DNA of 64,000 bases. It comes from Pogonophryne albipinna (lineage: Eukaryota > Chordata > Actinopteri > Perciformes > Artedidraconidae). Made by a program: the position numbers and the translations under genes. Positions 1 to 24,144 of the stretch are shown piece after piece (within the stretch, counting starts at the first letter, position 1; every line of letters begins with the position of its first letter). A model generated the notes under the pieces. The model was not told the origin of the DNA, searched no databases, and was given only the letters and a program-made list of their open reading frames with translations. The stretch spans positions 19,753,594-19,817,593 of the forward strand of contig CM053259.1 in NCBI GenBank assembly GCA_028583405.1, read 5' to 3'.

Positions 1-1753
1 TAATGCACCAGCACTTACAATGGTTTGGCTTTTTTTGAAGAGCACTTGCATGTTTCTTCATGTTCTGACTTTTTATTTCACAAATTATAAATTGCTTTGA
101 ATGAAGGTGTCAGCCAAATTAGATGTAATGTAATACCTATAAGGGCTGTCATTGACATAAGCAATTCTTCTTCTACAAAAAAGTACACATATTTAATTAG
201 TTCCACTTGTGTTTACCAGAAATGTGCGCATACGTTTCCTGGAAAAAAGTCATTCAGAATGAAAAAACGATACAATCGCATAACAGATCTTATGGGACTA
301 AGACCAAAATGACTGAATAGTTGAGTGAGACTAGAGCCTGCTTTTATTACGTAGTTTTGACCATACTCAGTTGCTTCTAACTTTTGGGGGGTGTGGGTTA
401 TCACCTTTCATGGTTTGGCTAAAAAAGAGGAAAGGTTTAAGAAGTTTGCGGACAGGCCATTCAGCCGTCACAAGCTGTGGTTGGGGGATGCCTCGGAGGG
501 CTGATACGTGTTAGCCTCTGATGCTAACATTAGATATATGCAGCTTCATGGGCTGAACTGACACGTTCACAGTCTATGTTCCCACCCCTGTACATTCACA
601 CCAATTATACTGTATACATTCAAAGTGCTTCAGTGTGGCTTTAACTTTTAGAAATACAGTGTATTCAGTTGTTGTGATGAATACACTGTATTTCCTATAA
701 TTTATCATCACTTTAAGGAGTTTTCATCTTTCCTATCCAGCACTGTCATTTAGTACGACCACATGCAATGTTGCTCATTTATCCACTATCATTGATCTGC
801 AATTTTTCTATGAGGTCTTTCATTTCATAATGCAGGATAACTAATACTGGTGGCGACATGTCATTAACTTTGAGCTTATTCTCTCCAGCCACATTAGGAG
901 TGGTTGTGAAGAATGTCTTGTCTCATCTGCTTGTGAAGATTAGAGGGCTCAGTCAGCGTGTGAAGTATGGAGAAAAGCTATTAGCTGAAATGTTGACAGA
1001 TGAAAAGAATAAAACATGAGACAGCAGTTCTAATAACAAAAAGGGGGTTATTGATCAGTCAGTCAGTGCATCAGTCGGGTTTTCACTGCTGCTCCTCTCG
1101 GCCTCCTCGAACCTCAGAGAATTGATTTTGTATTTGTTCTGTACAGCGTAAAGGGCACTTGTTACGCGTTTTGAAATCCCATTTGTAGTAGTTATTTCAG
1201 CATCGGAGTGTCTGTAGGGAGGGACACAAGTGCACTATCTTCAAAGGGTGCACTTGACAGTGCTTATGGGCCTTTAACATGTTTAGAGCTGCATTTGGCT
1301 CCGAAATGCAAATTCCCACAGTACAACCATTACATGCTGAGAGAGTGATAACAAATAATTGTCACACCTCAGTATCAGGAAATGCTTATGTGAAGAAAGG
1401 GGAACTACCCAATGTTCCGATGAGCTAAACTGTTAAAAATTACACTGGTTAATAAATGATTGATCAAAACTTGAAACCGTGATGCATCTCTTGTTTGGCG
1501 AACGAAAGAAAGTGATATGGCCTTTTTGTAACCTTGTATGTGTGTGTGTGTGTGTGTGAGTGTGTTTATATATACATGTCTCACTTTGAGAGGCAACACC
1601 TTTGAGACAAGAAACAGCTGACTCCATTAGGTAAGCCAAGAGCTCAGGAATGCAAAAAACGTGTGTGTCTGGGCGCAACACGTCACACATTGTTAACGGC
1701 AGACTTGTTTGTCTTGACGTACAGTTTCTGAAATCCTGCCTGATCCTGCCCAG

Positions 1754-1755
<2 letters not shown>
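1..1755. other. Non-coding stretch
   Basis: No gene, TIR element or recognised repeat apart from the 17-bp hairpin at 651-694. Short ORFs have no coding character. Confidence 0.5.
651..694. repeat. Perfect 17-bp inverted repeat
   Basis: GAAATACAGTGTATTCA (651-667) pairs exactly with 678-694; the loop is 10 nt. No larger element was recognised around it. Confidence 0.85.

Positions 1756-1845
<90 letters not shown>
1756..1845 (+). repeat. (CA)n microsatellite, 90 bp
   Basis: Uninterrupted CA dinucleotide array. A shorter TG run lies nearby at about 1538-1558. Confidence 0.98.
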
Positions 1846-1847
<2 letters not shown>

Positions 1848-2391
1848 TCATCACTTCAAAGCGGCCCTAAGCAATGTTCTCAAGGATAACCGGGTGTTCT
1901 AGCTGGTATTCTTGTGTTCCACTATTCTGCAGTTTGTGTTGCGTGCAGACTCTGCGACAGCACAGAAAAATACCTCAGTTCTCTGCTGCTGCCGCTGAGA
2001 GAGAGAGAGAGTAAACATTGCTTGAATGTGATTAACTGAGATTGCCTCAGGTAATTCTAATGGGAAATCAGAGTCCCTCATCCACAGGAAATGGTTGGTA
2101 ACATTAGTTGTTATGTATTCACCCCCCGATGGTAAAATCTATCATGAGACAAGTCGAGTGCATTGTGATGTCGTCGACAAAGATTACATCTCTACCCTTG
2201 AGTTTGTTCAGTTATCAAGAAGAATGATATTAATGGCAGTGAGAGAGTCAAGATTGTCTTAGATGAGCAACACCTACCATCATGTCTAAAGAAGGCTATA
2301 AGAGCTAGGCGAGTATCCAATCTACAGTATATTTGCTAAGCTAGGCTATCCGGCTTCGGGCTTTAGCTTCATATTTGCCACGCAGTGTGGT

Positions 2392-4979
2392 CCATCCATC
2401 CATCCATCTTCTTCCGCTTATCCGTGGTCGGGTCGCGGGGGTAGCAGTTCCAGCAGAGAGCCCCAAACTTCCTTTTCCCTGGCGACATCAACCAGCTCTG
2501 ACTGGGGGATCCCAAGGCGCTCCCAGGCCAGCGAAGAGATATAATCCCTCCACCTGGTCCTAGGTCTACCCCTTGGTCTCTTCCCAGCTGGACGTGCCTG
2601 GAACACCTCCCTAGGGAGGCGCCCAGGTGGCATCCTAACTAGGTGCCCGAACCACCTCAACTGGCTCCTTTCGACGCGAAGGAGGAGCGGCTCAACTCCG
2701 AGTCCCTCCCTGATGACCGAACTTCTCACCTTATCCCTAAGGGAGACACCAGCCACCCTGCGGAGAAAACCCATCTCGGCCGCTTGTATCCGCGATCTCG
2801 TTCTTTCGGTCATGACCCATCCTTCATGACCATAGGTGAGGGTAGGAACGAAAATGGCCCGGTAGACAGAGAGCTTTGCCTTCTGGCTCAGCTCCCTTTT
2901 CGTCACAACGGTGCGGTAAAGCGACTGCAGTACCGCTCCCGCTGCTCCGATTCTCCGGCCCATCTCACGCTCCATTGTTCCCTCACTCGAGAACAAGACC
3001 CCGAGATACTTGAACTCCTTCACTTGGGGTAAGGACTCATTCTCTACTTGGAGTGGACAGTCCATCGGTTTCCTGCTGAGAACCATGGCCTCAGATTTGG
3101 AGGTGCTGATCCTCATCCCAGCCGCTTCACACTCGGTTGCGAACCGATCCAGTGAGTGCTGAAGGTCGCAGACCGATGAAGCCATCAGAACCACATCATC
3201 TGCAAAAAGCAGTGGTGCAATCCTTAGTCCACCGAACTGCAGACCCCCTCCCCCATGACTACGCCTCGAAATCCGATCCATGTATATTACAAACGGGATT
3301 GGTGACAAAGCGCAGCCCTGGCGGAGGCCAACCCTCACCGGAAATGGGTCCGACTTACTGCCGAGGACCCGGACACAGCTCTCGCTTTGGGAGTACAGAG
3401 ATTGGATGGCCCTGAGTAGAGACCCCCTCACCCCATACTCCCGCAGCACCTCCCACAGTAACTCCCTGGGAACCCGGTCATACGCCTTCTCCAAGTCCAC
3501 AAAACACATGTAGACCGGATAAGCGTACTCCCAGGCCCCCTCCAGGATCCTTGCGAGAGTAAAAAGCTGATCCGTCGTTCCACGACCAGGACGGAATCCG
3601 CATTGTTCCTCCTCAATCTGAGGTTCGACAATCGGCCTGACCCTCCTTTCGAGTACCTTAGAGTAAACTTTCCCGGGGAGGCTGAGTAGTGTGATGCCTC
3701 TGTAATTGGCACACACCCTCTGATCCCCCTTTTTAAAAATGGGAACCACCACCCCGGTCTGCCACTCCTTCGGCACTGTTTCCGACTTCCACGCAATGTT
3801 GATGAGACGTGTCAACCATGACAGTCCCTCAACACCCAGAGCCTTCAGTATTTCTGGGCGGATCTCATCCACCCCCGGGGCTTTGCCACTGTGGAGTTGT
3901 TTAACAACCTCAGTGACCTCCCCCCGGGAGATTGGCGCCGATCCCCCGTCATACTCCAGCTCTGCCTCTAACATAGAGGGCGGAGTTGTCGGGTTCAGGA
4001 GTTCCTCAAAGTGTTCCTTCCAACGCCCCAACACTCCATCAGTTGAGGTCAACAACGTCCCATCCTTACTGTACACAGCTTGGATGGTTCCCTGCTTCCC
4101 CCTCCTGAGGTGTCGGAGAGTTTTCCAGAACAACTTTGGTGCCGCCCGAAAGTCCTTCTCCATGTCCTCTCCGAACTTCTCCCACACCCGCTGCTTTGCC
4201 TCGGCCACGGATGAGGCTGCTGCCCTTCGGGCCTGTCGGTACCTTGCAACTGCCTCGGGAGTCCCCCGGGATAACAAATCCCTGAAGGCCTCCTTCTTCA
4301 GTCGGACGGCTTCCCTGACCACCGGTGTCCACCAGGAGGTTCGAGGGTTACCGCCCCTTGAGGCACCTAGGACCTTGAGACCACAGCTCCCCGCCGCGGC
4401 TTCGGCAATAGAGGCTTTGAACACCGACCACTCTGGTTCAATGTCCCCAACCTCCACAGGAATGCCTGAAAAGCTCCGCCGGAGGTGTGAGTTGAAGGCC
4501 TCCTGAACTTGGGCCTCCTCCAGACGTTCCCAGTTCACCCGAACTACACGTTTGGGCTTACCAGGTCTATCCAGAGGCTTCCCCCGCCACTCGACCCAAC
4601 TCACCACCAGATGGTGATCAGTTGACAACTCCGCCCCTCTCTTTACCCGAGTGTCCAAAACATACGGCCTCAGGTCCGATGATACGATAACGAAATCGAT
4701 CATGGACCTTCTGCCTAGGGTGCTCTGGTACCACGTACACTTATGAGCATCCTTATGTTCGAACATGGTGTTTGTTATGGCCAATCCATGACTAGCACAG
4801 AAGTCCAGTAACAAACCACCACTCCGGTTCAGATCAGGGGGGCCGTTCCTCCCAATCACGCCCCTCCAAGTGTCTCCATCATTGCCCACATGTGCGTTGA
4901 AGTCTCCCAGCAAGATTAAAGAGTCCCCTTCAGGAGCCCCATACAGGACTCTTTCCAGGGTCTCCAAGAAGGCCGTATA
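2392..4979 (-). mobile_element. 5'-truncated RTE/Rex3-like non-LTR retrotransposon with exact target duplication
   Basis: The element lies on the minus strand, with its 3' end in a short (GGAT)n tail at 2392-2407, as described for fish Rex3/RTE LINEs. Both ends are flanked by the 12-bp direct repeat ACGCAGTGTGGT (2380-2391 and 4980-4991), a target-site duplication that fixes the borders. The 5' end is truncated inside the endonuclease domain. The coding frame stays open across the whole copy. Confidence 0.9.
2418..4979 (-). CDS. LINE ORF2-type protein: partial endonuclease plus reverse transcriptase
   Basis: An uninterrupted frame of about 850 codons runs from the truncated 5' end to a TAA near the tail; the first codons read [11 protein letters not shown] and no true ATG is present, so the N-terminal part of the apurinic endonuclease domain was lost at insertion. 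Numbering from the leucine codon at 4967: the endonuclease remnant has [10 protein letters not shown] (about 19-28) and STDHHLVV; reverse-transcriptase motifs follow: [25 protein letters not shown] (catalytic D491), [10 protein letters not shown] and FADDVVLMA (588-596, catalytic DD), then KEFKYLGV of the thumb and the C-terminal RWFGHLVRM region. The enzyme reverse transcribes element RNA at the nicked target. The copy is probably dead because it is truncated, but no frameshift or stop was seen. Confidence 0.9.
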   Translation of the reverse strand, partial: YTAFLETLERVLYGAPEGDSLILLGDFNAHVGNDGDTWRGVIGRNGPPDLNRSGGLLLDFCASHGLAITNTMFEHKDAHKCTWYQSTLGRRSMIDFVIVSSDLRPYVLDTRVKRGAELSTDHHLVVSWVEWRGKPLDRPGKPKRVVRVNWERLEEAQVQEAFNSHLRRSFSGIPVEVGDIEPEWSVFKASIAEAAAGSCGLKVLGASRGGNPRTSWWTPVVREAVRLKKEAFRDLLSRGTPEAVARYRQARRAAASSVAEAKQRVWEKFGEDMEKDFRAAPKLFWKTLRHLRRGKQGTIQAVYSKDGTLLTSTDGVLGRWKEHFEELLNPTTPPSMLEAELEYDGGSAPISRGEVTEVVKQLHSGKAPGVDEIRPEILKALGVEGLSWLTRLINIAWKSETVPKEWQTGVVVPIFKKGDQRVCANYRGITLLSLPGKVYSKVLERRVRPIVEPQIEEEQCGFRPGRGTTDQLFTLARILEGAWEYAYPVYMCFVDLEKAYDRVPRELLWEVLREYGVRGSLLRAIQSLYSQSESCVRVLGSKSDPFPVRVGLRQGCALSPIPFVIYMDRISRRSHGGGGLQFGGLRIAPLLFADDVVLMASSVCDLQHSLDRFATECEAAGMRISTSKSEAMVLSRKPMDCPLQVENESLPQVKEFKYLGVLFSSEGTMEREMGRRIGAAGAVLQSLYRTVVTKRELSQKAKLSVYRAIFVPTLTYGHEGWVMTERTRSRIQAAEMGFLRRVAGVSLRDKVRSSVIREGLGVEPLLLRVERSQLRWFGHLVRMPPGRLPREVFQARPAGKRPRGRPRTRWRDYISSLAWERLGIPQSELVDVAREKEVWGSLLELLPPRPDHG

Positions 4980-5387
4980 ACGCAGTGTGGTATTGATTAT
5001 TATTCTCTGTCAAGCTGAAAATGTTGAACTGCGTCCTCACTGCTATCATCGAAGGCTAGCTGCTGTTATTGTTGCCTGTTTCTCTTAAAGTCAAATGGAG
5101 TGATGCCAAGGACTGGGAGGGGAGAAGTAGCAACATCCTCTCTAACAGTAGCTGTTTGGGAGGTGTTTTATTTTTATTTTATAAAGGCCTTAAATGCAAA
5201 CTGTAAAACCTTAAAGTGCCAAAAATGTGCCGTGCATTTGTCCTTTAGAAACAAACAGCCAAATGATCTGCAGCATGCTGGGTGTGTGCAGGGTGAGGCG
5301 AGGTGATGGACAGAACACACGGGTGAGGGAACAGAGTGTGTATACACTGTTCCTTCTCCTTGGTGTAAAGTGCTGATGCAGTAGACC

Positions 5388-5394
<7 letters not shown>

Positions 5395-5458
<64 letters not shown>
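5395..5458 (+). repeat. (AC)n microsatellite
   Basis: 64-bp AC array, preceded by a short TATA run. Confidence 0.98.
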
Positions 5459-5462
<4 letters not shown>

Positions 5463-5540
5463 GGGGTGGTATGCTATAATGTCACCCAAGGGGAGGATCC
5501 TCATCTCACACTCTGCTGGCTAAAGCACTGCAGGGAGGTT

Positions 5541-5655
<115 letters not shown>

Positions 5656-6326
5656 TGCACATTATTCACACACACACACAAATACAGGACACACCAATTT
5701 CTGCACACACAGTGAGCCTTATTTATATTCTGTGCAGCCTTTTGTGTTTTTTCTTTTTGAAAATAATATCTGTTTCTTTGTGTAAGATCTGTTTTTCTTC
5801 TTCTGTCTACATTTGGTTGGACAGTGTGGCCTGATGCTGATACAAGCATGTGTCCCTGTCTGAACCTCTGTCTGTGTTTTCCTCTCTACAAAAGCAATTT
5901 TGTGAAAAAGAGGAGGAAGGAATAATTTATCTTTGCACATTTTTCTTGTTATGTGTTCAAACAGTGAGTCAGTGTTCTGTCAATGTTAATAGGGTCGTCA
6001 TGTGTTTATGGGGTCAGGTGTTTGACATCATGTGTTTGGAGAGAAAAAAATATCTGTTCATGGAGTTTATCACTGGAGCTGAATGAGGGTCATTGGGGGC
6101 GCGATCAAAAGACAATGACACAATTGTTGGTTGGTTTTCTGCATGCGTGTGTCTGTGTTGAGCATTTGTTAAACATGCATGCACTGAAGTGTGTGTGTAC
6201 CATGATCACATGCTACTGTCATTCCATATAAATTGGATATAGCGGCCAGGGACATTCTCATATCAGGTGATAGTGTGTGGAGGTTTTATGCTCCACAGGG
6301 CGGTTGTTTGCCATTTCTCTGTGCAG

Positions 6327-6411
6327 ATGATGGATGGTACGGCCATGGATTGGCTTCCATCCATCACCAAGGACCCCAGGCTGGCTGACACCATCTTCTC
6401 TCAAGCTATCG
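6327..6411 (+). other. Exon-like segment, unrecognised
   Basis: A pyrimidine-rich acceptor ending GTGCAG (6326) precedes an open segment with coding-like composition, MMDGTAMDWLPSITKDPRLA then DTIFSQAI, up to a possible donor GTGTCA at 6412. I do not recognise the protein. The following sequence becomes low-complexity pyrimidine-rich, so any exon must stop about here. It could be a chance open stretch. Confidence 0.2.
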
Positions 6412-6747
6412 GTGTCATTACCCCTTTTTTGCCCACTTTCTTTGTCTCTTTGGCCTTATTTCTTGGTTTATTCCATGTTATTTTTCTTCACCCTCCTTCC
6501 ACCGCCTTTTCTTATTCCTCTACTTGTCACTCCTCTTCATCTTGCCTAACATTCAAATCCTCTCTAACTGTCACCATGTCTTGCTTATTCACAGTTCCCC
6601 TCTTATTTGTCTCCTCTCCATTCCTCTTTCTATATTTATCACCTATCTCTCCTGCACACTTTCCCCTCACACTCTCCTGCCAGCTTCTCTATTTCTTTCT
6701 TTCTCCTACATCCTTGCCAGTGGCATTGATCTTGAGCAGAGGCACTC

Positions 6748-6884
<137 letters not shown>

Positions 6885-7328
6885 GAGACAGTCTGTCCTG
6901 CTTACAATTAAAGCGTACCTCCCTCTTCCCTTTTCCCAAGCAGGCTCATAATAGGAAATGCCCGTGTTATCTTTACAGGCACCGGCGTATTAATATAAGC
7001 TGACAAACAAGGTGTGGGTACATGCTCTGCTATGTGTCCACTCTGATGAAATGCAAAAGTATAAGCCTGAAAGTACACAGTCAGGGTGTTGTACACATCA
7101 GTGTAGTAACGGTGGCAAAAGAAAGTTGAAGAATAGACAGTTTACTAAATATATGTTGGGTATGGAGTGAAATGTAGAGCTCCTAGGATCAAATATTGTA
7201 TTTTAGGTTAGTTTTGGTCTGTTTTTGGATGAGTTGAGTCAGAAAAGTGTGTATGGAGTGAAACACACAGTGCACAGTAAAAGCCAAAGGGCCAGAATCA
7301 TACTCGCATGTTACATTGTTGTCTAGAG

Positions 7329-7863
7329 CAGTGATTCTCAAATGGGGGTACGCGGACCCCTAGGGGTACGTTGGGGTACTGCAGGGGGTACGTGAGATTT
7401 AAAAAAAAAAAAAAAAATTAATTAATTAAAAAATACCATGCATGATTACAAAAATAATCTTAGTACAATAAGTTAAATAGAAAAGACAATTTTATAGAAA
7501 ATATTCCTAGAACCACCAAGGGGGTCCTCATATAAACATGTCAAATTTGTGAATTGTATTTTATAGTTTTGTATAATATATAATTTTGTTCATTGATTAA
7601 ACAGATATTACTACAGTTGAAAAACTCCTTTCAAAAATCAGTCATTATGTTGTTTTTTTTTATGCATAAAATGAAAATATCCTTAGTTTGTTGTAATCCA
7701 TGCATGAAGGAGTTAATAAATCACACACTGAGGGAACATCACTATATTGGAATTATTTGTATAGGCTTTTTCGATCAAAAATGTTCGGGGTCGGTCAGGG
7801 GGTACTTGGCTGAGAAAATGTTTCAAAGGGGGTACACTACTGAAAAAAGTTTGAGAAGCACTG
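7329..7863. mobile_element. Non-autonomous hAT-type MITE
   Basis: 535 bp with terminal inverted repeats CAGTGATTCTCAAA and CAGTGCTTCTCAAA (13 of 14 match), flanked by the 8-bp duplication GTCTAGAG (7321-7328 and 7864-7871). An 8-bp duplication and CAGTG ends are typical of hAT elements. The interior is AT-rich with several GGGGGTAC motifs near both ends. No transposase remnant was seen. Confidence 0.85.
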
Positions 7864-7876
7864 GTCTAGAGGCTAA

Positions 7877-8635
7877 GGCTGCAGCCACACGAGGACGATA
7901 ACGGTCTTATCTGCTACAGTTCTCCATCAGATAGACAGTTCGGCCACACAAGAACGATAACGGGTCCCAAGGTGGGTAGATCTGCGCACAAAACGCTCTG
8001 GGGGGGCAAACAGCTCTGTGTTTACGCCTATACGATCATTTCCTGATAACGATGACGCAATAGCCCCAGTGTTTCGAGCCAGGTCCCGGTATCTCGCAGG
8101 ACAGTGCACCCAGCAGGAGCTTCCAGCTAGATTTGATCGTTATGGACATATTACTGGATCAGCCAGCTGCATGAGACCACGGATACTGACGGGCTGTCAG
8201 GAGAGGGGGAGGAAAAGAGAGGCTCCGTCCTCCGTGTATTATTCTTATATTATTATATAGAGTTGTTATTCATTTGTTTTAAAGCTCAATAAAGAAGACC
8301 TTTGACCGGCACTTTTCTAATTTTGTCCGGAAGATTTCAACTTTAACGGACGTGTTGACAAGCGAAACCCCACCTCTGCTGCTAAATCCAGCGCGGAGAA
8401 TAAACAAAAGGGCAACCATGCATGCGCGAGAAGTCTTCTTCACTGCTTTTGGTGTATTTTGTGCCAGAAGTGCAGCGCCACTTACAGGTCCCGGCATATG
8501 TACTACAGCGTCTCCAGCGGTTCGAGCTGTCTCGTGTGGATGGACACGTTTCTGGTGCCTATTGCGTGTGGACGGAAGACTTTTTTGATAACGATTTCGG
8601 TGCGTTTCCGTTATCGTCCTCGTGTGGCTGCAGCC
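7877..8635 (+). mobile_element. Harbinger-like MITE, copy 1
   Basis: 759 bp flanked by TAA on both sides (7874-7876, 8636-8638). The terminal inverted repeats are identical over about 28 bp, starting GGCTGCAGCCACACGAGGAC. TWA duplications suggest PIF/Harbinger. It has no coding capacity. It sits 5 bp from the target duplication of the preceding hAT MITE. Confidence 0.75.
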
Positions 8636-8735
8636 TAAGGTAAACATCTTTTTTTTCCTGAACAATATGCCAAAACTCAAATATATTCAATTAAGAAATG
8701 ACATAGCAAAGAAAAAAATAGCATTACTTAATTTA

Positions 8736-9367
8736 GGCTGGAGCCACACGAGGACGATAACGCAAACGGACCAAAATCGATATCAAAAAAATCTTCCGTC
8801 CACACGCAATAGGCACCAGAAACGTGTCCGTTCACCGGAGACGCTGTAGTACATATACCGGGCCTGTAAGTGGCGCTGTACTCTTGCCACAAAAGCAGCG
8901 AAGAAGACTTCCCGCGCATGGTTGCCATGGTTGCCCTTCTGTTTATTTTCCGCTGTGGACGCTCTGGCTCTTTTTCTCCCTCCCTGAGGCAAGCTGTAAT
9001 TCTCTCCGGTAGTCCACCAGCAGATGAAAAACACCCGCCTCTTCCAAGGGACGAGGGGACCGTGCGGCAGAGTTTCAGTTAGATTTTTTTTCGCCGGTCA
9101 ACATGTCCGTTAAAGTTTAAATCTTCCAGACAAAATTAGAAAAGTGCCAGTCGGAGGTCTTTTTTGTTATTTATTAAGCTTTAAAACAAATTGATAACGA
9201 CTCTATATAATAATATAAGAATAAAAAACGGAGCCTCTCTTTTCCTCCCCCTCTTCTGACAGCCCAGCAGCTGATATCTGAGCAGGAGAGGTGGGAACTA
9301 CCGAACTATCTATATGATAGAGAACTGTAGCGGATATGACCGTTATCGTCCTCGTGTGGCTGGGGCC
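8736..9367 (-). mobile_element. Harbinger-like MITE, copy 2, inverted relative to copy 1
   Basis: 632 bp flanked by TTA (8733-8735, 9368-9370). The termini match copy 1 (CCACACGAGGACGATAACG core). The interior matches the reverse complement of copy 1, including the AATAAGAATAATA and GAGCCTCTCTTTTCCTCC segments, so the two copies face each other across a 97-bp spacer. Confidence 0.75.
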
Positions 9368-9370
9368 TTA

Positions 9371-12903
<3,533 letters not shown>

Positions 12904-13196
12904 CAGCGTCCACACGGTGGCGTGCGTTGAAGCTTGCCGGTGGGCGTGTCTGAAACTCGACCAACAACCAATCGCATGAATCTCCCGCCCCGGACACACA
13001 AGCACGCGGTTTGATCGGCTAGAGCTTGTACTGGCATATGATTTGATTGGCTGACGCTTCCGTCGAAGCTTCAAAAGTTGAACATTGCTCAACTTTTGAA
13101 ACGAGCAACGCGAGCAAAGCGAAGCGACGCTCCCACAATGCAGTTCGGCAAAGCTTGATGTTGAAGCTTCAACACACGCCTCCGTGTGGACGGGCC
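12904..13196. mobile_element. Short TIR element (MITE), borders approximate
   Basis: The left end GTCCACACGGTGGCGTGCGT followed by TGAAGCTT matches the reverse complement of the right end (GTCCACACGGAGGCGTGTGT then TGAAGCTT). No clear target duplication could be fixed. A 12-bp perfect inverted repeat (13070-13081 with 13089-13100) lies inside. Confidence 0.6.
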
Positions 13197-20389
<7,193 letters not shown>

Positions 20390-23300
20390 CCTGTTTACAT
20401 TCCACTGATTCCTCAAGGGAATCCCTCTCTCTATCCTCTGTTCCCTAGCTTATAAGCCTCAGAAATGTGTGTGTGTTTGGGATATTTTTAGACTTCTCAC
20501 TGGAGTACAATTGGCAACTGTCCTCACACCAGAGCTTACTCCCGGAAGAACTTCACTCCCTTACAAACAAACACATCCTGGTGGACTCTCTAACCTTGAC
20601 TGTGCTCCTGTTGGAATTGAAAGTGGGAGTGGAATGCTCCTGTGTACGGTATGCCCCTGAATGCATCATCCTGTGGCCCCCTAGCACTGCATTCTGAGTA
20701 CCTAAACAGTACATAAGTGTCCACTGTGTGCATTTTCATAACTAAGCCCTCCAATGGAGATTTCTAGGAAACATTTTGGTTGGAGGGAATGAGGGGATTG
20801 CACATGTCATTTGTGTGCCCAAGCAGCTTAGTGACAAAGTCAGCAATCTTTTCTCTGGCTCTGTTCACACTGTTAATTCCTCCTCAAGAGATGATGTCCT
20901 GCTTCTTGCTGTGTCCGATGGTGGTAAACTGGTTGCTAATCTGCAGAAGCAACAATCACACAAAGTTGAGCTGGGGTTTGTGCTCTTTTAAAAAGATTAT
21001 CCTAATTATAGTTTTGTTGGATAGTTAACAGCAGAGAAAAGCCAGCAGGAGAGCTGATAGAGATGGTGACATTGTACAAAATCAGGAGGTTGTTTTGTTC
21101 ACTCAGCATCTATTTAAAGACACCATGTCCGTTTCCCTTAGAGAAATATTTGCCGATAATCTGTGCAACATCCTGTCTGCTCTGATAATTGATATTGCAC
21201 TGATAGACCTTCAGGAAGTCCTTAAGTAGCAGAGCCATAAAGACAAGTCATTATCACTATAACATGATGTCATATGTTGCATTAAACATCTCACCCTTGG
21301 TGGTCTGAACAGGAAAAATCCCCATCAGCGGCACCAGAGAGGTCAGAGCATGGTGGAGTGTGTGTGTTGTGCAGTTTGTGTTAAGTATCCAGGGCTTTGC
21401 TAATGGCCTGATATGAGTTTGCAGTCAGGCACATTGAGAGGTAATTTACCAATGTTGGAACATAATGGCTCTTGATTTTCGATGGGCACTGTGGAAGAGT
21501 GTGTTAGGTTAGAGATCAGATGTGTGTGTGTCCGAATGATGGTGTCTATACAAGCGGGTAAAGGAAAACAAATTAAAGGCAAGTATATGGCTAAAGCTAT
21601 GTCCCTCAAAACAACAAATTGACTTTTAGATCACCGTCCCCCCAAAACCGATTACACCGTACACAATGCACACCAAACATTAATACTTGTTCCACGTTCC
21701 GTTCTATCTTTACATTGTTCCTTTTATTGCTTTTAAATTGTCTATTGTTTTTACTTGTTTTATGGTGTGTGAGCTGTGCTGTGTGATTTTTTTTTGTATG
21801 TTTTTGTTATTTGGTCTGGAGGTTTTAAAGTGCTTTATAAATAAAGCTGTATTGTATCCTTTATTATAGCCTTTGCAAGAAAAGTTGTGAATAATCAACC
21901 AACAAAATAAAACAATGAGTCCAACATTATGAAAGTTTGCTGTTGAAAATGTTTTTCAGTGACCCGACCTATCCAGGCTGTGATTGATTAGTTGACATAG
22001 TGATATTGATCACGATGGACTTTATGAAAAGTTGCACATGTGCGGAATGGGAGGTTATGATGCAGACTGCCACAAAGTCAAGTGGACCAACACAACTCTA
22101 CCTCTCTATTGTTTTTGTATAATGGCAGCTAAATCGGCCCACAGAGCAACCGGTGCCCCTGTTAACGGTTTTATTAAGTAACAAAAACAACATGATTTCA
22201 AGTCATATATTGATGAAGGCCTCTGACTTGTGTTGCCATGGCCACAATAATATCACTTGTTGAAGGTTAGAGGACGTTCCTCCTGGTCATCAGCGCTCTC
22301 CTGTGTCAAAGATGAATGTTTAACCGACCCATCCTCCTCTCTTTGTGTCTGTACTCCCTTTACCTTTTCCTCCTCTGTTTCTCTCTGTGAATAATATCAG
22401 TGTCACCCCACACATCTCGCCACATTACCCACTCTCTGTGTCAAAATGGATTTGCCTCTGGCCACATGAGCTTCCTTAAAGAGTGTGAAGGTGTCTCAGT
22501 TGCATTTTCCTCTCTGCTGCCGCCTTCACACAGAGTGCTTTAATGCCTTCTTTCCCTCGGCTCCCTCCTTCTTTCTCCCTCCATCTCTCTCTCATGCTGA
22601 TTGTCTGATGCCTGCTAATTGGTTCATTTCTATTCGGATGAGTCTGTGCGCGTGCATGTCCATTTCTCGCCGCATTTGTGTGCCTAAACTCCCGAGTGTG
22701 CGTGCGTAAATAGTATCGTACGTGTGTGTGTGACTGACAGCAGATTTCCCGCCACCAGCAGGCGTTCTGTTTGCTGCTCTGTTGCACATTCAGTTGGTTC
22801 ATTTGGTTTTCAGCACTCCCGTGGGACACACTGAGCCGCCCCCATTAACCGATTTAAGAAGGGCTGTGGCAGCCACCGCGCTTTGTAAATAAATATTCTA
22901 CAGTGTTATATATCTATTATACATGATTTGGCCCTCGAGTTCATGTCACTGTTGAATATAGCAAGCTGTTTTTAGAAAGGGGAAAGATTATGCAGTTTGT
23001 GTCTCTAGTAGTGATTTAACGAGACATCTGCAGTGCGTGTTTGTTGCATCGCTAATGACAACAGGTGATAGGTGTGGTTGATAGTGGAGCATGCCTTCTT
23101 TGAGTGTGAGCTGGAATTTTCAATGACTCCACATGCTTGCATTCTTGCTGAGAGTTACATGGGAAGATTAATACCGTTTTGTGTCTATGCACTAAATATG
23201 AATCTACTACCAGCAGCCGGTTAGCTAAGCTTAAAGATGAAAACAATAGGACAGCTAGCCTGTAATGTGTCTAAAAGTAGCAAAGGGTCATGATATCATT

Positions 23301-23390
23301 ATTATAAAGGGTAAATGTCACATGTTGTGTTTTTATAGGTGTCTGTGCTTGCCTTGTCCTGGCATGTCATAGTGACTTTGTAAAGTCTTA
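20390..23390. other. Non-coding stretch
   Basis: Nothing beyond the LINE-tail-like block at 21690-21860. Confidence 0.5.
21690..21860 (+). repeat. Likely LINE (L2-type) 3' tail fragment
   Basis: A T-rich block ends in AAAGTGCTTTATAAATAAAGC, the ending typical of teleost L2-type LINE 3'UTRs. No coding part remains. Confidence 0.4.

Positions 23391-24144
<754 letters not shown>

Noticed and set aside
2643..4506. Several + strand and alternate-frame ORFs across the LINE (for example 3739-4506)
   Set aside because: They are shadows of the minus-strand reverse-transcriptase frame, which carries all the conserved motifs.
22476..22829. Minus-strand ORF of 117 codons
   Set aside because: No domain, no initiation or splice context, and overlapping ORFs in other frames are equally long.
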